Assembly (NCBI RefSeq): GCF_035989305.1
Contig: NZ_CP108514.1
Location: forward strand, 3,162,501 to 3,226,500
Direction of reading: 5' to 3'
From: Streptomyces sp. NBC_01233
GTDB taxonomy: Bacteria > Actinomycetota > Actinomycetes > Streptomycetales > Streptomycetaceae
DNA length: 64,000 bases
Shown here: in pieces, positions 38,337 to 47,401 of the stretch
Layout: every line of letters starts with the position of its first letter
How positions within the stretch are numbered: position 1 is the first letter of the stretch
Position numbers and translations under genes: made by a program
Notes under the pieces: model-generated
The model's input: the letters and a program-made list of their open reading frames with translations, nothing else
The model's database searches: none
What the model was told of the DNA's origin: nothing

Positions 38337-39422
38337 TCACGCGGAGTGCCGGAAGCCGATCGTCGGCACGGCTCTGCGCCGGGCCGCCGGGCCCGAGCCG
38401 GGCGGGATCAGGTCGTCCAGGAAGCCGTAGCGGCCGCGCAGCGCCTGCGGGGCGGCCCTCCACCATTGGGCCACCTCCGGCCAGCCGGGGGCGGACAGGG
38501 AGCCGCCGAACTCCTGGACCGACAGGGCCGCCGTCAGCCCGGCGAAGGCCAGGCGGTCCGCGAGGGGCCAGCCCGCCAGCGTGCCGGTGACGAAGCCCGC
38601 CACGTACACGTCCCCCGCCCCCGTCGGGTCCAGCTCGTCCACCGTGATCCCGGGGACCTGCGCCGTCTCCCCGGTGCGCCCGTCCACCGCGTACGAGCCC
38701 TCCGCGCCCATCGTCACCACCGCGATCGGCACCTTGTCCGCCAGCGCCCGGGCCGCGGCCCGCGGACAGTCGGTCCGCGTGTACCGCATGGCCTCGCCCG
38801 CGTTGGGCAGGAAGGCCTCGCAGTGCTCCAGGTCGGCCAGGGCCCCCAGGTCCCACCGCCCGCTCTCGTCCCACCCCACGTCCGCGAAGATCCGCGAGCC
38901 GCGCCGGGCGGCCTCGCCGATCCACTCCTCGCCGCGGCCGGGACCGAGCGCGGCCACGGCCGCGCGGGCCAGCGGCGGGAACGGCCCGGGGCCGGCCGGC
39001 GGCGGAGCCTCGTGGCCGTGCGAGACCATCGTGCGCTCGCCCTCGTAGGCCATCGAGACGGTGACGGGGCTGTGCCAGCCGGGGATCGTGTGCGACATGG
39101 ACAGGTCGATGCCCTCGCCCTGCTCCAGGGCGTCCCAGCAGTACTCGCCGTAGTGGTCGTCCCCGAAGGCCGCGGCCAGTGAGGTGCGCAGCCCGAGCCG
39201 GGCCAGGGCGGTGGCCATGTTGGCGACGCCGCCGGGGCTGGAGCCCATGCCGCGCGCCCAGGACTCCGTACCGCGGACCGGCGCCGAGTCCAGGCCCGTG
39301 AAGATGATGTCGAGGAACACCGTGCCGGTCAGGAAGACGTCGCAGCCCGGTTCCTGCGGATCGCGCAGCGGACCGAGCGGGTCCACGGCGGCTGCGCGGC
39401 TGTCGAAGTCCCTACTGGTCAC
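38337..39422 (-). CDS. PfkB-family carbohydrate kinase
   Basis: This 361-residue ribokinase-fold enzyme has the N-terminal signature SSPGGVANMATALARLGL and the C-terminal signature DELDPTGAGDVYVAGFVTGT, with the catalytic base Asp in TGAGD. The start GTG at 39422 has GGGGAG 6 nt upstream. The sugar or nucleoside substrate cannot be predicted. It is a single gene between phoH and rnz. Confidence 0.9.
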   Translation of the reverse strand: MTSRDFDSRAAAVDPLGPLRDPQEPGCDVFLTGTVFLDIIFTGLDSAPVRGTESWARGMGSSPGGVANMATALARLGLRTSLAAAFGDDHYGEYCWDALEQGEGIDLSMSHTIPGWHSPVTVSMAYEGERTMVSHGHEAPPPAGPGPFPPLARAAVAALGPGRGEEWIGEAARRGSRIFADVGWDESGRWDLGALADLEHCEAFLPNAGEAMRYTRTDCPRAAARALADKVPIAVVTMGAEGSYAVDGRTGETAQVPGITVDELDPTGAGDVYVAGFVTGTLAGWPLADRLAFAGLTAALSVQEFGGSLSAPGWPEVAQWWRAAPQALRGRYGFLDDLIPPGSGPAARRRAVPTIGFRHSA

Positions 39423-39516
39423 GGTGTACTCCCCGATGTGCTTCCTACGGAAAGCTGCCAGCCCTGCCCGTCCGGTGCGGAGCCAAACCCCAGTGTGGCG
39501 CAGATCACCTACACCT

Positions 39517-40422
39517 TCAGCCCCGCTTGGGGAGCGGAACGCGCACCAGGTCCTCCGCCACCGTCAGCTCGCCCTCGAAGCCCGCCGCCCGCGCCTGCCG
39601 CTCGAACTCGGACGGGTCCGTGTACCGCTGGGAGAAGTGCGTCAGCACGAGGTGCCGGACGCCCGCGTCCCGCGCCACCCGCGCCGCCTGGCCCGCCGTG
39701 AGGTGCCCGTGGTCGGTGGCCAGCCGCTCGTCCTCGTCGAGGAAGGTCGACTCGATCACGAGCATGTCGCAGCCCTCGGCGAGCGCGTACACCCCGTCGC
39801 ACAGCCGGGTGTCCATGACGAAGGCGAAGCGCTGCCCGCGCCGGGGCTCGCTGACCTCGTCCAGCGTGACCTCGCCGAGCCGCCCGTCGCGCTGGATCCG
39901 GCCCACGTCCGGCCCCTTGACGCCGTGCCGCGCGAGCAGCTCCGGCACCATGCGGCGCCCGTCGGGCTCGGTGATCCGGTAGCCGAAGGACTCCACCGGG
40001 TGCGAGAGCAGCCGGGCCTCCAGGGCGTACGTGGCCGCCTGCGCCAGCGTCCCGTCCGCGGCCACCGGTTCCTCGCGCAGCGGGACGGTCTCGCGGTAGG
40101 CCGTGGCGTACCGAAGCCGGTCGAAGAACTTCTGCCCGGAGGCCGGGTAGTGCGCGGTGACGGGGTGCGGGACCTGGTCGAGGTTGATCCGCTGGATCAC
40201 CCCGGCCAGCCCGAGGCTGTGGTCACCGTGGAAGTGGGTGACACAGATCCGGTTGATGTCGTGCGCGGCGACCCCGGCCCGCAGCATCTGCCGCTGCGTG
40301 CCCTCGCCCGGGTCGAAGAGGATGCCCTCGCCGTCCCAGCGCAGCAGGTAGCCGTTGTGGTTGCGGTGGCGGGTGGGCACCTGGCTGGCGGTGCCCAGCA
40401 CCACGAACTCTCGTACGGACAC
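39517..40422 (-). CDS. rnz: Ribonuclease Z
   Basis: This 301-residue metallo-beta-lactamase-fold nuclease has [13 protein letters not shown] (zinc motif), [16 protein letters not shown] start ([13 protein letters not shown]), MDTRLCD and LTHFSQRY. RNase Z removes the 3' trailer of tRNA precursors. The start GTG at 40422 lies 3 nt after the HIT gene stop, so it is co-transcribed with it. Confidence 0.95.
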   Translation of the reverse strand: MSVREFVVLGTASQVPTRHRNHNGYLLRWDGEGILFDPGEGTQRQMLRAGVAAHDINRICVTHFHGDHSLGLAGVIQRINLDQVPHPVTAHYPASGQKFFDRLRYATAYRETVPLREEPVAADGTLAQAATYALEARLLSHPVESFGYRITEPDGRRMVPELLARHGVKGPDVGRIQRDGRLGEVTLDEVSEPRRGQRFAFVMDTRLCDGVYALAEGCDMLVIESTFLDEDERLATDHGHLTAGQAARVARDAGVRHLVLTHFSQRYTDPSEFERQARAAGFEGELTVAEDLVRVPLPKRG

Positions 40423-40425
40423 GTG

Positions 40426-40785
40426 CTATCCGGGGGGCCACTGGAGGCCGCGGCCGCCGATGACGTGCGCGTGCGCGTGGAAGACGGTCTGCCCGGCGCC
40501 GGAGCCGGTGTTGAAGACGACGCGGTAGCCGTGGTCGACGATCTTCTCGTCGAGGGCGATCTGGCCGGCCTCGCGCAGCATGTCGGCGGCGACGGCCGGC
40601 TCGGCGGCGGCGAGGGAGGCCGCGTCGGGGTAGTGCACCTTGGGGATCACGAGCACGTGCGTGGGCGCCTGCGGGTTGATGTCCCGGAAGGCGACCGTGG
40701 TCTCGGTCTCGCGGACCACGGTCGCGGGGATGTGCCCCTCGACGATCTTGCAGAACAGGCAGTCGGCCTGCGGTTCCCCGGCCAT
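40426..40785 (-). CDS. HIT-family (histidine triad) nucleotide-binding protein
   Basis: This 119-residue protein has the early block CLFCKIVEGHIPA and the triad HAHAHVIGG near the C-terminus. HINT proteins hydrolyse nucleoside phosphoramidates. The ATG at 40785 has GGGAGG 7 nt upstream. It forms a tight pair with rnz. Confidence 0.95.
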   Translation of the reverse strand: MAGEPQADCLFCKIVEGHIPATVVRETETTVAFRDINPQAPTHVLVIPKVHYPDAASLAAAEPAVAADMLREAGQIALDEKIVDHGYRVVFNTGSGAGQTVFHAHAHVIGGRGLQWPPG

Positions 40786-40881
40786 TGCTGAGCCTCCCGT
40801 GACGTTGATCGGTCCGGGCATCGTATCCAGCCCGGGGCCGCCCGGGGGCGGTGCCCGATCAACGGGGGCCGGTCGACAACT

Positions 40882-41625
40882 TCAAGCCCAGCGGCCGGTG
40901 CGGGCCAGCAGGACCGCCGCGGCCGCGGTGCCGGCCGTGGAGGTCCGCAGGACGGAGCGGCCGAGGCGGTGGGGGTGGGCCCCCGCCGCGGCGAAGGCGG
41001 CCAGCTCCTCCGGGGAGACCCCGCCCTCCGGGCCGACCACCAGGACGACGGAACCGGAGGAGGGGAGCGCCGCCGTGGCCAGGGCCTCGGAGGGGGTGTC
41101 GCGGTCCTCGTGCAGGACCATCGCCAGGTCGGCTCCGGCCAGCAGCGCCGCGACCTGCTTGGTGGACATGGCCTCGGCCACCTCCGGGAAGCGGACCCGG
41201 CGGGACTGCTTGCCCGCTTCCCGGGCGGTGGCCCGCCACTTGGCCAGGGACTTGGCGCCCCGGTCGCCGCGCCACTGCGTGATGCAGCGCGAGGCCTGCC
41301 AGGGCACGATCGCGTCCACGCCGGTCTCGGTCATGGTCTCGACGGCCAGCTCGCCGCGGTCCCCCTTGGGCAGGGCCTGGACCACGGTGATGCGGACCTC
41401 CGGTTCCGGTTCCAGCCCGGCCGAGGACACCGCCACGACGAGGCGGTCCTTGCCCTCCGCGGCCTTCACGACCGCCTCCGCCCAGCCGCCCCGGCCGTCG
41501 GTCAGGACGACCGCCTCGCCCGGGTTCAGCCGTTTCACGGACACCGCGTGCCGGCCCTCCGGGCCGTCCAGGACGAACTCCGGCCCCGCGGGGACCTCTT
41601 CGACCACGAACACCGGGGCGGTCAT
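40882..41625 (-). CDS. rsmE: 16S rRNA (uracil1498-N3)-methyltransferase
   Basis: This 247-residue SPOUT-class enzyme has an N-terminal PUA-like part and the C-terminal knot with VVLVVGPEGGVSPEEL and RLGRSVLRTSTAGTAA. ETGVDAIVPWQASRCI is the conserved mid-region. The ATG at 41625 overlaps the TGA of the upstream nitronate monooxygenase gene. It modifies U1498 of 16S rRNA in known relatives. Confidence 0.94.
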   Translation of the reverse strand: MTAPVFVVEEVPAGPEFVLDGPEGRHAVSVKRLNPGEAVVLTDGRGGWAEAVVKAAEGKDRLVVAVSSAGLEPEPEVRITVVQALPKGDRGELAVETMTETGVDAIVPWQASRCITQWRGDRGAKSLAKWRATAREAGKQSRRVRFPEVAEAMSTKQVAALLAGADLAMVLHEDRDTPSEALATAALPSSGSVVLVVGPEGGVSPEELAAFAAAGAHPHRLGRSVLRTSTAGTAAAAVLLARTGRWA

Positions 41626-42713
41626 GACGCACTCCTCATCTGCATTGCCTTCAACGCGCTCTGCGCCTCGGCCAGTTCGGCCGCCAGCACCTCCACCAGT
41701 TCCCCCGCCGGCAGCGCCCGCGCCAGCCGGTGCCCCTGCCCCGCCCACAGGGCCATGCCCTGCGCGTCCCCGGCCGCGGCGGCCGCCCTGCGCAATCCCG
41801 AGGTCAGGTGGTGGACCTGCGGGTAGGCGGCCGGGGCGTACGGCCCGTGCTCCCGCATGAACCGGTTCACCAGCCCCCGCGCCGGCCGCCCGGAGAACGC
41901 CCGGGTCAGCTCGGTCCGGACGAACAGCGGGTCGGTCAGCGCCTTCTTGTGCACGGGGTCCGCCCCCGACTCGGGGCAGGCCAGGAAGGCCGTTCCGAGC
42001 TGCGCCGCCTCGGCGCCCGCCGCCAGCAGCGCCGCGATCTGCGAGCCGCGCATGAGGCCGCCCGCCGCGATGATCGGGAGGGCCACGGCCTCCCGCACCT
42101 GGGCCACCAGCGCGAGCAGCCCCACGGCCGCCGTGCCGTCGGCCTGGGGGTCGTCGCGGTGGGTGCCCTGGTGGCCGCCCGCCTCGACGCCCTGGACGCA
42201 CACGGCGTCGGCCCCCGCCTGCTGGGCGGTACGGGCCTCCTCGACGGAGGTCGCCGTGACGACCGTGTACGTACCGGCCTTGCGCAGGGCGGCGAGGGCC
42301 GCGGAGGAGGGACAGCCGAAGGTGAACGAGACGACCGGGACCGGGTCTTCGAGGAGGATGGCGAGCTTGGCGTCGTAGCCGTCGTCGCTGGTGCCGATGA
42401 TGTCCTCCTCGGCGAGCGAGATCGCGTACCAGCTCGCCTCACCGGCCAGCTGGCCCCGGTACGCCTCCACGGCGGCCGGGTCCACGAAGCCGGTCTGCGG
42501 CAGGAAGAGGTTGACGCCGAAGCGGTGCCGGGTGAGGGCCCGCACCTGCTTGATCTCCTGGTACATCCCGTCGGCGGTCTTGTAGCCGCCGGCCAGGAAG
42601 CCCAGCCCGCCCGCCTCGCACACGGCGGCGACGAGCGGAGGACAGGAGGCGCCGCCCGCCATGGGAGCCTGCACGATCGGGTATGGGGAGAGACCGTTCG
42701 GTGCGGAGGACAT
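41622..42713 (-). CDS. Nitronate monooxygenase-like FMN protein
   Basis: This 363-residue TIM-barrel flavoprotein has IVQAPMAGGASCPPLVAAV, GVNLFLPQTG, VQGVEAGGHQGTH (catalytic His region) and IIAAGGLMRGSQIAALLAAG (phosphate-binding). This pattern is the nitronate monooxygenase/2-nitropropane dioxygenase family, which detoxifies alkyl nitronates. The ATG at 42713 is preferred to one three codons earlier. It is translationally coupled to rsmE. Confidence 0.9.
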   Translation of the reverse strand: MSSAPNGLSPYPIVQAPMAGGASCPPLVAAVCEAGGLGFLAGGYKTADGMYQEIKQVRALTRHRFGVNLFLPQTGFVDPAAVEAYRGQLAGEASWYAISLAEEDIIGTSDDGYDAKLAILLEDPVPVVSFTFGCPSSAALAALRKAGTYTVVTATSVEEARTAQQAGADAVCVQGVEAGGHQGTHRDDPQADGTAAVGLLALVAQVREAVALPIIAAGGLMRGSQIAALLAAGAEAAQLGTAFLACPESGADPVHKKALTDPLFVRTELTRAFSGRPARGLVNRFMREHGPYAPAAYPQVHHLTSGLRRAAAAAGDAQGMALWAGQGHRLARALPAGELVEVLAAELAEAQSALKAMQMRSAS

Positions 42714-42816
42714 GGACTGCATCGTGCCATGTCCCGCTCATGGGGCCGAATCATGGGATTCGCCTGGCATAGTCCGCTTCCCGACCCGGTCACGGGCCCC
42801 CGCCCGGCCCATGCGA

Positions 42817-42849
42817 AGAGCCCGGCAGGGAATCCCCTGGCCGGGCTCT
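42817..42849 (-). terminator. Hairpin downstream of hrcA-dnaJ
   Basis: AGAGCCCGGC pairs with GCCGGGCTCT, with an additional inner CAGGG/CCCTG pairing, 21 bp past the dnaJ stop. Confidence 0.65.
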
Positions 42850-42869
42850 CGGCGGTGTCCGCCGGTCGC

Positions 42870-44006
42870 TCAGCGACCGTTGAACGCGTCCTTCAGGCGG
42901 CTGAACAGCCCCTGCTGACCTGGCGCGAACTGGCCCATCGGCCGCTCCTCGCCGCGCAGCTTCGCCAGCTGGCGCAGCAGGTCCTCCTGCTGCGCGTCCA
43001 GCTTGCCCGGGGTGGTGACCTCGACGTGGACGATCAGGTCGCCGCGCCCGCCGCCGCGCAGGTGGGTGACGCCGCGCCCGTGCAGCGGGATCGCCTGCCC
43101 GGAGCCGGTGCCGGGCCGGATGTCGATCTCCTCCAGGCCGTCCAGCGTCTCCAGCGGACACTTGGTGCCCAGTGCGGCCGCCGTCATCGGGATCGTCACC
43201 GTGCAGTGCAGGTCGTCCCCGCGCCGCTGGAAGGTCGGGTGCGCCAGCTCGTGGATCTCCACGTACAGGTCGCCGGCGGGGCCGCCGCCGGGGCCGACCT
43301 CGCCCTCGCCCGCGAGCTGGATCCGGGTGCCGTTCTCGACACCGGCCGGGATCTTGACCGTGAGGCTGCGGCGGGAGCGGACCCGTCCGTCGCCCGCGCA
43401 CTCGGGGCACGGGGTCGGGACCACGGTGCCGAAGCCCTGGCACTGCGGGCAGGGCCGCGAGGTCATGACCTGGCCGAGGAAGGACCGGGTGACCTGCGAG
43501 ACCTCACCGCGGCCACGGCACATGTCACACGTCTGCGCGGAGGTGCCGGGAGCGGCGCCCTCGCCGGAGCAGGTGGTGCAGACGACGGCCGTGTCGACCT
43601 GGATGTCCTTGGTCGTCCCGAAGGCCGCCTCGTCCAGCTCCAGGTCCAGGCGGATCATGGCGTCCTGGCCGCGCCGGGTCCGCGAGCGCGGGCCGCGCTG
43701 CTGACTCTGGCCGAAGAAGGCGTCCATGATGTCGGAGAAGTTGCCGAAGCCGCCCGCCCCGAAGCCGCCCGCGCCGCCGCCGCCCGAGGAGGACAGCGGG
43801 TCGCCGCCGAGGTCGTAGACCTGCTTCTTCTGCGGGTCCGACAGGACCTCGTAGGCGGCGTTGATCTCCTTGAAACGCTCTTGCGTCTTGGGATCGGGGT
43901 TCACATCCGGGTGCAGCTCGCGCGCGAGCCGACGGAATGCCTTCTTGATCTCGTCCTGCGATGCGTCGCGGCGCACGCCGAGAACGGCGTAGTAGTCCGT
44001 GGCCAC
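42870..44006 (-). CDS. dnaJ: Molecular chaperone DnaJ
   Basis: This 378-residue type I J-protein has a J domain with HPD in ELHPDVNPD, a Gly/Phe-rich linker (GGGGAGGFGAGGFGNF), four zinc motifs (CTTCSGEG, CDMCRGRG, CPQCQGFG, CPECAGDG) and a C-terminal substrate domain. The GTG at 44006 directly follows the hrcA TAA. It is the second dnaJ type of Streptomyces (with hrcA, not in the dnaK operon), controlled through the CIRCE element at 45071. Confidence 0.96.
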   Translation of the reverse strand: MATDYYAVLGVRRDASQDEIKKAFRRLARELHPDVNPDPKTQERFKEINAAYEVLSDPQKKQVYDLGGDPLSSSGGGGAGGFGAGGFGNFSDIMDAFFGQSQQRGPRSRTRRGQDAMIRLDLELDEAAFGTTKDIQVDTAVVCTTCSGEGAAPGTSAQTCDMCRGRGEVSQVTRSFLGQVMTSRPCPQCQGFGTVVPTPCPECAGDGRVRSRRSLTVKIPAGVENGTRIQLAGEGEVGPGGGPAGDLYVEIHELAHPTFQRRGDDLHCTVTIPMTAAALGTKCPLETLDGLEEIDIRPGTGSGQAIPLHGRGVTHLRGGGRGDLIVHVEVTTPGKLDAQQEDLLRQLAKLRGEERPMGQFAPGQQGLFSRLKDAFNGR

Positions 44007-45023
44007 TTACGACTCCGCCAGGATCTGTCCGACGTAACGTGCCACTGCGCGTACCGCTCCCATCGTTCCGGGGTAGTCCATGCGGGTCGGTCCGACCACG
44101 CCGAGTTTGGCGACTGCTTCGCCGCCCGAACCGTAACCGACGGAGACGACGGACGTGGAGTTCAGTCCCTCGTAGGCATTCTCATGCCCGATCCGTACGG
44201 CCATTCCCGACTCGTTGGCCTCGCCGAGCAGCTTGAGGAGCACGACCTGCTCCTCCAGCGCCTCGAGCACCGGCCTGATCGTCAGGGGAAAATCGTGTCC
44301 GAAGCGGGTGAGATTGGCGGTACCGCCGATCATCAGCCGCTCTTCGGCTTCCTCGACCAGGGTCTCGAGGAGGGTGGAGAGCACGGTGGAGACGGTGCCC
44401 CGGTCCTCGGCCTCGAAGGATTCGGGCAGGTCCTGGACGAGCGGGGGCACATCGGTGAAGCGCCGTCCGACGACCCGGCTGTTGAGCCGGGCCCGCAGGT
44501 CGGCGAGCGAGGCCTCGCTGAAGGGGCTCGCGCAGTCGATGAGCCGCTGCTCGACCCGTCCGGTGTCCGTGATCAGTACGAGCATCAGGCGCGCGGGAGC
44601 GAGCGAGAGCAGCTCCACGTGCCGGACGGTCGAGCGGGTCAGGCTCGGGTACTGGACGACCGCGACCTGCCGGGTCAGCTGCGCGAGCAGCCGCACCGTG
44701 CGGCCGACGACGTCGTCGAGGTCCACGGCGCCGTCGAGGAAGTTCTGGATGGCCCGGCGCTCGGGCGTCGACAGCGGTTTGACCCCCGCCAGCTTGTCGA
44801 CGAAGAGGCGGTAGCCCTTGTCGGTGGGGATCCGGCCGGCGCTGGTGTGGGGCTGGGCGATGTAGCCCTCGTCCTCCAGCACGGCCATGTCGTTGCGCAC
44901 GGTCGCGGGCGAGACGCCGAGCCGGTGCCGCTCGGTGAGCGCCTTGGAGCCGACCGGCTCCTCCGTCCCGACGTAGTCCTGGACGATGGCGCGCAGCACT
45001 TCGAGTCTGCGTTCGCTGAGCAT
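44007..45023 (-). CDS. hrcA: Heat-inducible transcription repressor HrcA
   Basis: This 338-residue repressor has an N-terminal winged helix ([40 protein letters not shown]) and [14 protein letters not shown], followed by the GAF-like and dimer domains. It binds CIRCE operators when GroE is free. The ATG at 45023 has GGAGG 10 nt upstream. It lies at the head of hrcA-dnaJ with a CIRCE-like repeat 48 bp upstream, so it is self-controlled. Confidence 0.96.
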   Translation of the reverse strand: MLSERRLEVLRAIVQDYVGTEEPVGSKALTERHRLGVSPATVRNDMAVLEDEGYIAQPHTSAGRIPTDKGYRLFVDKLAGVKPLSTPERRAIQNFLDGAVDLDDVVGRTVRLLAQLTRQVAVVQYPSLTRSTVRHVELLSLAPARLMLVLITDTGRVEQRLIDCASPFSEASLADLRARLNSRVVGRRFTDVPPLVQDLPESFEAEDRGTVSTVLSTLLETLVEEAEERLMIGGTANLTRFGHDFPLTIRPVLEALEEQVVLLKLLGEANESGMAVRIGHENAYEGLNSTSVVSVGYGSGGEAVAKLGVVGPTRMDYPGTMGAVRAVARYVGQILAES

Positions 45024-45070
45024 CGCGCACACCTCCAGCTGTGGTCCGTTGCCGTGTTCTGCCGTGTTGG

Positions 45071-45097
45071 TTGGCACTCTGGCCGTTCGAGTGCCAG
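45071..45097. promoter_or_regulatory. CIRCE operator of hrcA-dnaJ
   Basis: TTGGCACTC-N9-GAGTGCCAG has the 9-9-9 layout of CIRCE (TTAGCACTC-N9-GAGTGCTAA), differing at two or three arm positions. It lies 48 bp upstream of the hrcA start. Confidence 0.88.
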
Positions 45098-45169
45098 AGA
45101 TCCCCCGCTCAGTGTACGGCCGGGCGGTAAGCCCCTGGCAAGGGAGGCCCACCAGGGTAGCGTCGCCGT

Positions 45170-45895
45170 ATGGACGTACGTTGGGAAGAGGAAGGCTGGG
45201 AACGGCTGACCGGACGGGCCGGCCGGCGACGGCTGCCGGTGTGGGACTGCACGGTGGGACTGGTGGTGGGGGACGAGTCGGTGCTCCTGATCGACCCCGG
45301 TTCGTGTGTCCGGGAGGGCGCTCAGGTGCGGGCCGAGGCGGAGCGGCTGACGGGCCGGCGCGTGACCCATATCGCATTCACGCACGGCCATTTCGATCAC
45401 GTCCTGGGCGGTGCGGCCTTCTCCGGGGCCGAGGTGTTCGGGGCGGTCGGACTGGACGGGGTGCTGTCGACCGGCCGCGAGGAGCTGCGCGGGGACGCGG
45501 TGCGGCACGGCCTGGCGGAAGCGGAGGCGGCCGAGGCGGTGGACCTGCTGGTGGCGCCGAAGCACCTGGTGTCGGGCGAGTGGACGCTGGAACTGGGCGG
45601 GCTGCAGGTGCTGCTGGCCAATGTGGGGCCCGGCCACACCGGACACGACCTGGCCGTCTTCGTGCCGGGCGGGCGCGAGACGGTGTTCTGCGGGGACCTG
45701 GTCGAGGAGTCGGGCGACCCCTCGGCGGGTCCGGACGCGGTGCCCCGGCAGTGGCCCGCCGCCCTGGACCGGCTGCTGGCGCTCGGCGGGGACGACGCAC
45801 TGTACGTGCCGGGTCACGGAGCGGTGGTCACGGCGGGCTTCGTCCGTGCGCAACGCGCCACACTGGCAGCCCGTTTCGGCGTGTCGGAGGCATGA
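45170..45895 (+). CDS. MBL-fold metallo-hydrolase
   Basis: This 241-residue protein has the zinc motif [11 protein letters not shown], preceded by LLIDPGSC and followed by [15 protein letters not shown] and CGDLVEESG, then VPGHGAVV. These are the five metal-binding motifs of the MBL fold. The ATG at 45170 begins a typical short N-terminus. It is divergent from hrcA (146 bp gap). The substrate is unknown; the layout is glyoxalase-II-like. Confidence 0.9.
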   Translation: MDVRWEEEGWERLTGRAGRRRLPVWDCTVGLVVGDESVLLIDPGSCVREGAQVRAEAERLTGRRVTHIAFTHGHFDHVLGGAAFSGAEVFGAVGLDGVLSTGREELRGDAVRHGLAEAEAAEAVDLLVAPKHLVSGEWTLELGGLQVLLANVGPGHTGHDLAVFVPGGRETVFCGDLVEESGDPSAGPDAVPRQWPAALDRLLALGGDDALYVPGHGAVVTAGFVRAQRATLAARFGVSEA

Positions 45896-45923
45896 CGCGG
45901 GCGGCTCTCCTACTGTCGGCCGG

Positions 45924-46733
45924 ATGCGCGAGTACTCCCCCGACCTGACCCCGCAGTGGAAGCGCCCCCGGGCAGTGCCGGAGGTGGCGGCCGAGCCCGA
46001 TCTGGTGGTCGAGGTGGCGGGTACGGACTTCTGCGGCGCGGTGGTGGCCTGCGAGGCGGGCACGGTGACGCTGGAGGACCGCTTCGGCAAGCGGCGGGTG
46101 TTCCCGATGGAGCCTCGGGGGTTCCTGCTGGAGGGCGCGGTGGTCACCCTCACGCGCCCCTCGCGCGGCCCCGCCGCGCCCCGTCTCACCGCCTCGGGCT
46201 CGATCGCCGTCCCGGGGGCGAGGGCGCGCGTGGCACGGGCCGGGCGGATCTACGTGGAGGGCCGGCACGACGCGGAGCTGGTGGAGCGGGTCTGGGGCGA
46301 CGACCTGCGGATCGAGGGCGTGGTCGTGGAGTACCTGGAGGGCATCGACGACCTCCCCGCCGTCGTCGCGGAGTTCGCCCCGGCGCCGGACGCCCGGCTG
46401 GGGATCCTGGTGGACCACCTCGTCCCGGGCTCGAAGGAGTCCCGCATCGCGGCCTCGGTGACCTCGCCGGACGTCCTGATCGTGGGCCACCCGTACGTGG
46501 ACGTCTGGCAGGCCGTGAAGCCCTCCGCGCTGGGCATCCCCGCGTGGCCGGTGGTCCCGCCCGGCCAGGACTGGAAGACGGGCCTCTGCCGGGCCCTGGG
46601 CTGGCCGGAGAACACGGGCGCCGCCTGGCAGCACATCCTGTCCCGGGTGACGTCCTACAAGGACCTGGAGCCGACGCTCCTGGGCCGCGTCGAGGAACTG
46701 ATCGACTTCGTCACGGTCGGCGGTGCCGCTTGA
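45924..46733 (+). CDS. DUF3097 family protein
   Basis: This 269-residue conserved actinobacterial protein has IYVEGRHDAELVERVWGDDL and ILVDHLVPGSKESRI, a Toprim-like acidic arrangement (VEGxxDAxL, then VDH). The ATG at 45924 lies 28 bp after the MBL gene. Its 3' end overlaps the convergent Uma2-type gene by 23 bp. Function is not known; the Toprim-like motifs suggest nucleic acid work, which is inference. Confidence 0.85.
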   Translation: MREYSPDLTPQWKRPRAVPEVAAEPDLVVEVAGTDFCGAVVACEAGTVTLEDRFGKRRVFPMEPRGFLLEGAVVTLTRPSRGPAAPRLTASGSIAVPGARARVARAGRIYVEGRHDAELVERVWGDDLRIEGVVVEYLEGIDDLPAVVAEFAPAPDARLGILVDHLVPGSKESRIAASVTSPDVLIVGHPYVDVWQAVKPSALGIPAWPVVPPGQDWKTGLCRALGWPENTGAAWQHILSRVTSYKDLEPTLLGRVEELIDFVTVGGAA

Positions 46734-47298
46734 ACTTCGGGAGGGTTCCGAACTCGGCGGTCTCCAGCTTGACGTCCAGGACGTCCAGGGGGACGGGGTC
46801 GCCGAAACCCACCCTTCGCTCGACCTTGTAGTCGGCATCCTCACCCGTCCCGGTCGGCTCGGTGAGCAGCAGGCACTCCGCCTCGAACGGATCGATGATC
46901 AGGTAGGCGGGGACCCGGCCCGCCGCGTACATCGAACGCTTGATGCCGTAATCGGCGTCGGCGCTGTTCTTGGACACGACTTCGACCAGCAGGGTGACGG
47001 CCGGCGCCGGGATGAGCCGTCCCGGCCCCGGCTCACTGCCGAGCTCCAGCACGACGAGGTCGGGCTGGGGTTCGCTGCTCTCGCCCGGGATGGCGATGTC
47101 CTGGGTCTGGAGTGGCTCCCACCGGTCACGCGGGATCTGGTACAGCACGGACAGCACGATCCTGTTGTGGACCCGGTCCGGCCCGGCCATCATCACGATG
47201 TCCCCCCTGAGGAGCTCGGCCTTATAGCCCTCGGGGACCTCGAAGTCCTCGAAGACTTGCGCGGCATCCGTGATCAGCCGGTCATCCACAGCGGTCAT
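46711..47298 (-). CDS. Uma2-family (DUF820) endonuclease-like protein
   Basis: This 195-residue protein has the PD-(D/E)xK layout of the family: GYKAELLRGDIVMMAGP, QPDLVVLELGS (Asp), VTLLVEVVSKNS (Glu-x-Val) and YAAGRVPAYLIID. These proteins are numerous in Streptomyces and their role is unclear. The tail overlaps DUF3097 on the other strand. The upstream gap to hemW is about 100 bp. Confidence 0.87.
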   Translation of the reverse strand: MTAVDDRLITDAAQVFEDFEVPEGYKAELLRGDIVMMAGPDRVHNRIVLSVLYQIPRDRWEPLQTQDIAIPGESSEPQPDLVVLELGSEPGPGRLIPAPAVTLLVEVVSKNSADADYGIKRSMYAAGRVPAYLIIDPFEAECLLLTEPTGTGEDADYKVERRVGFGDPVPLDVLDVKLETAEFGTLPKFKRHRRP

Positions 47299-47401
47299 CT
47301 CCGTGGCCCTCCGCGTCCTGCCGCCGTCGCTTACGGGGGCAGCGTACGAACAGGATAGGCAGGCACCCCCCGGGTTCGCCCGGATTCACTCCCGCGAGTG
47401 G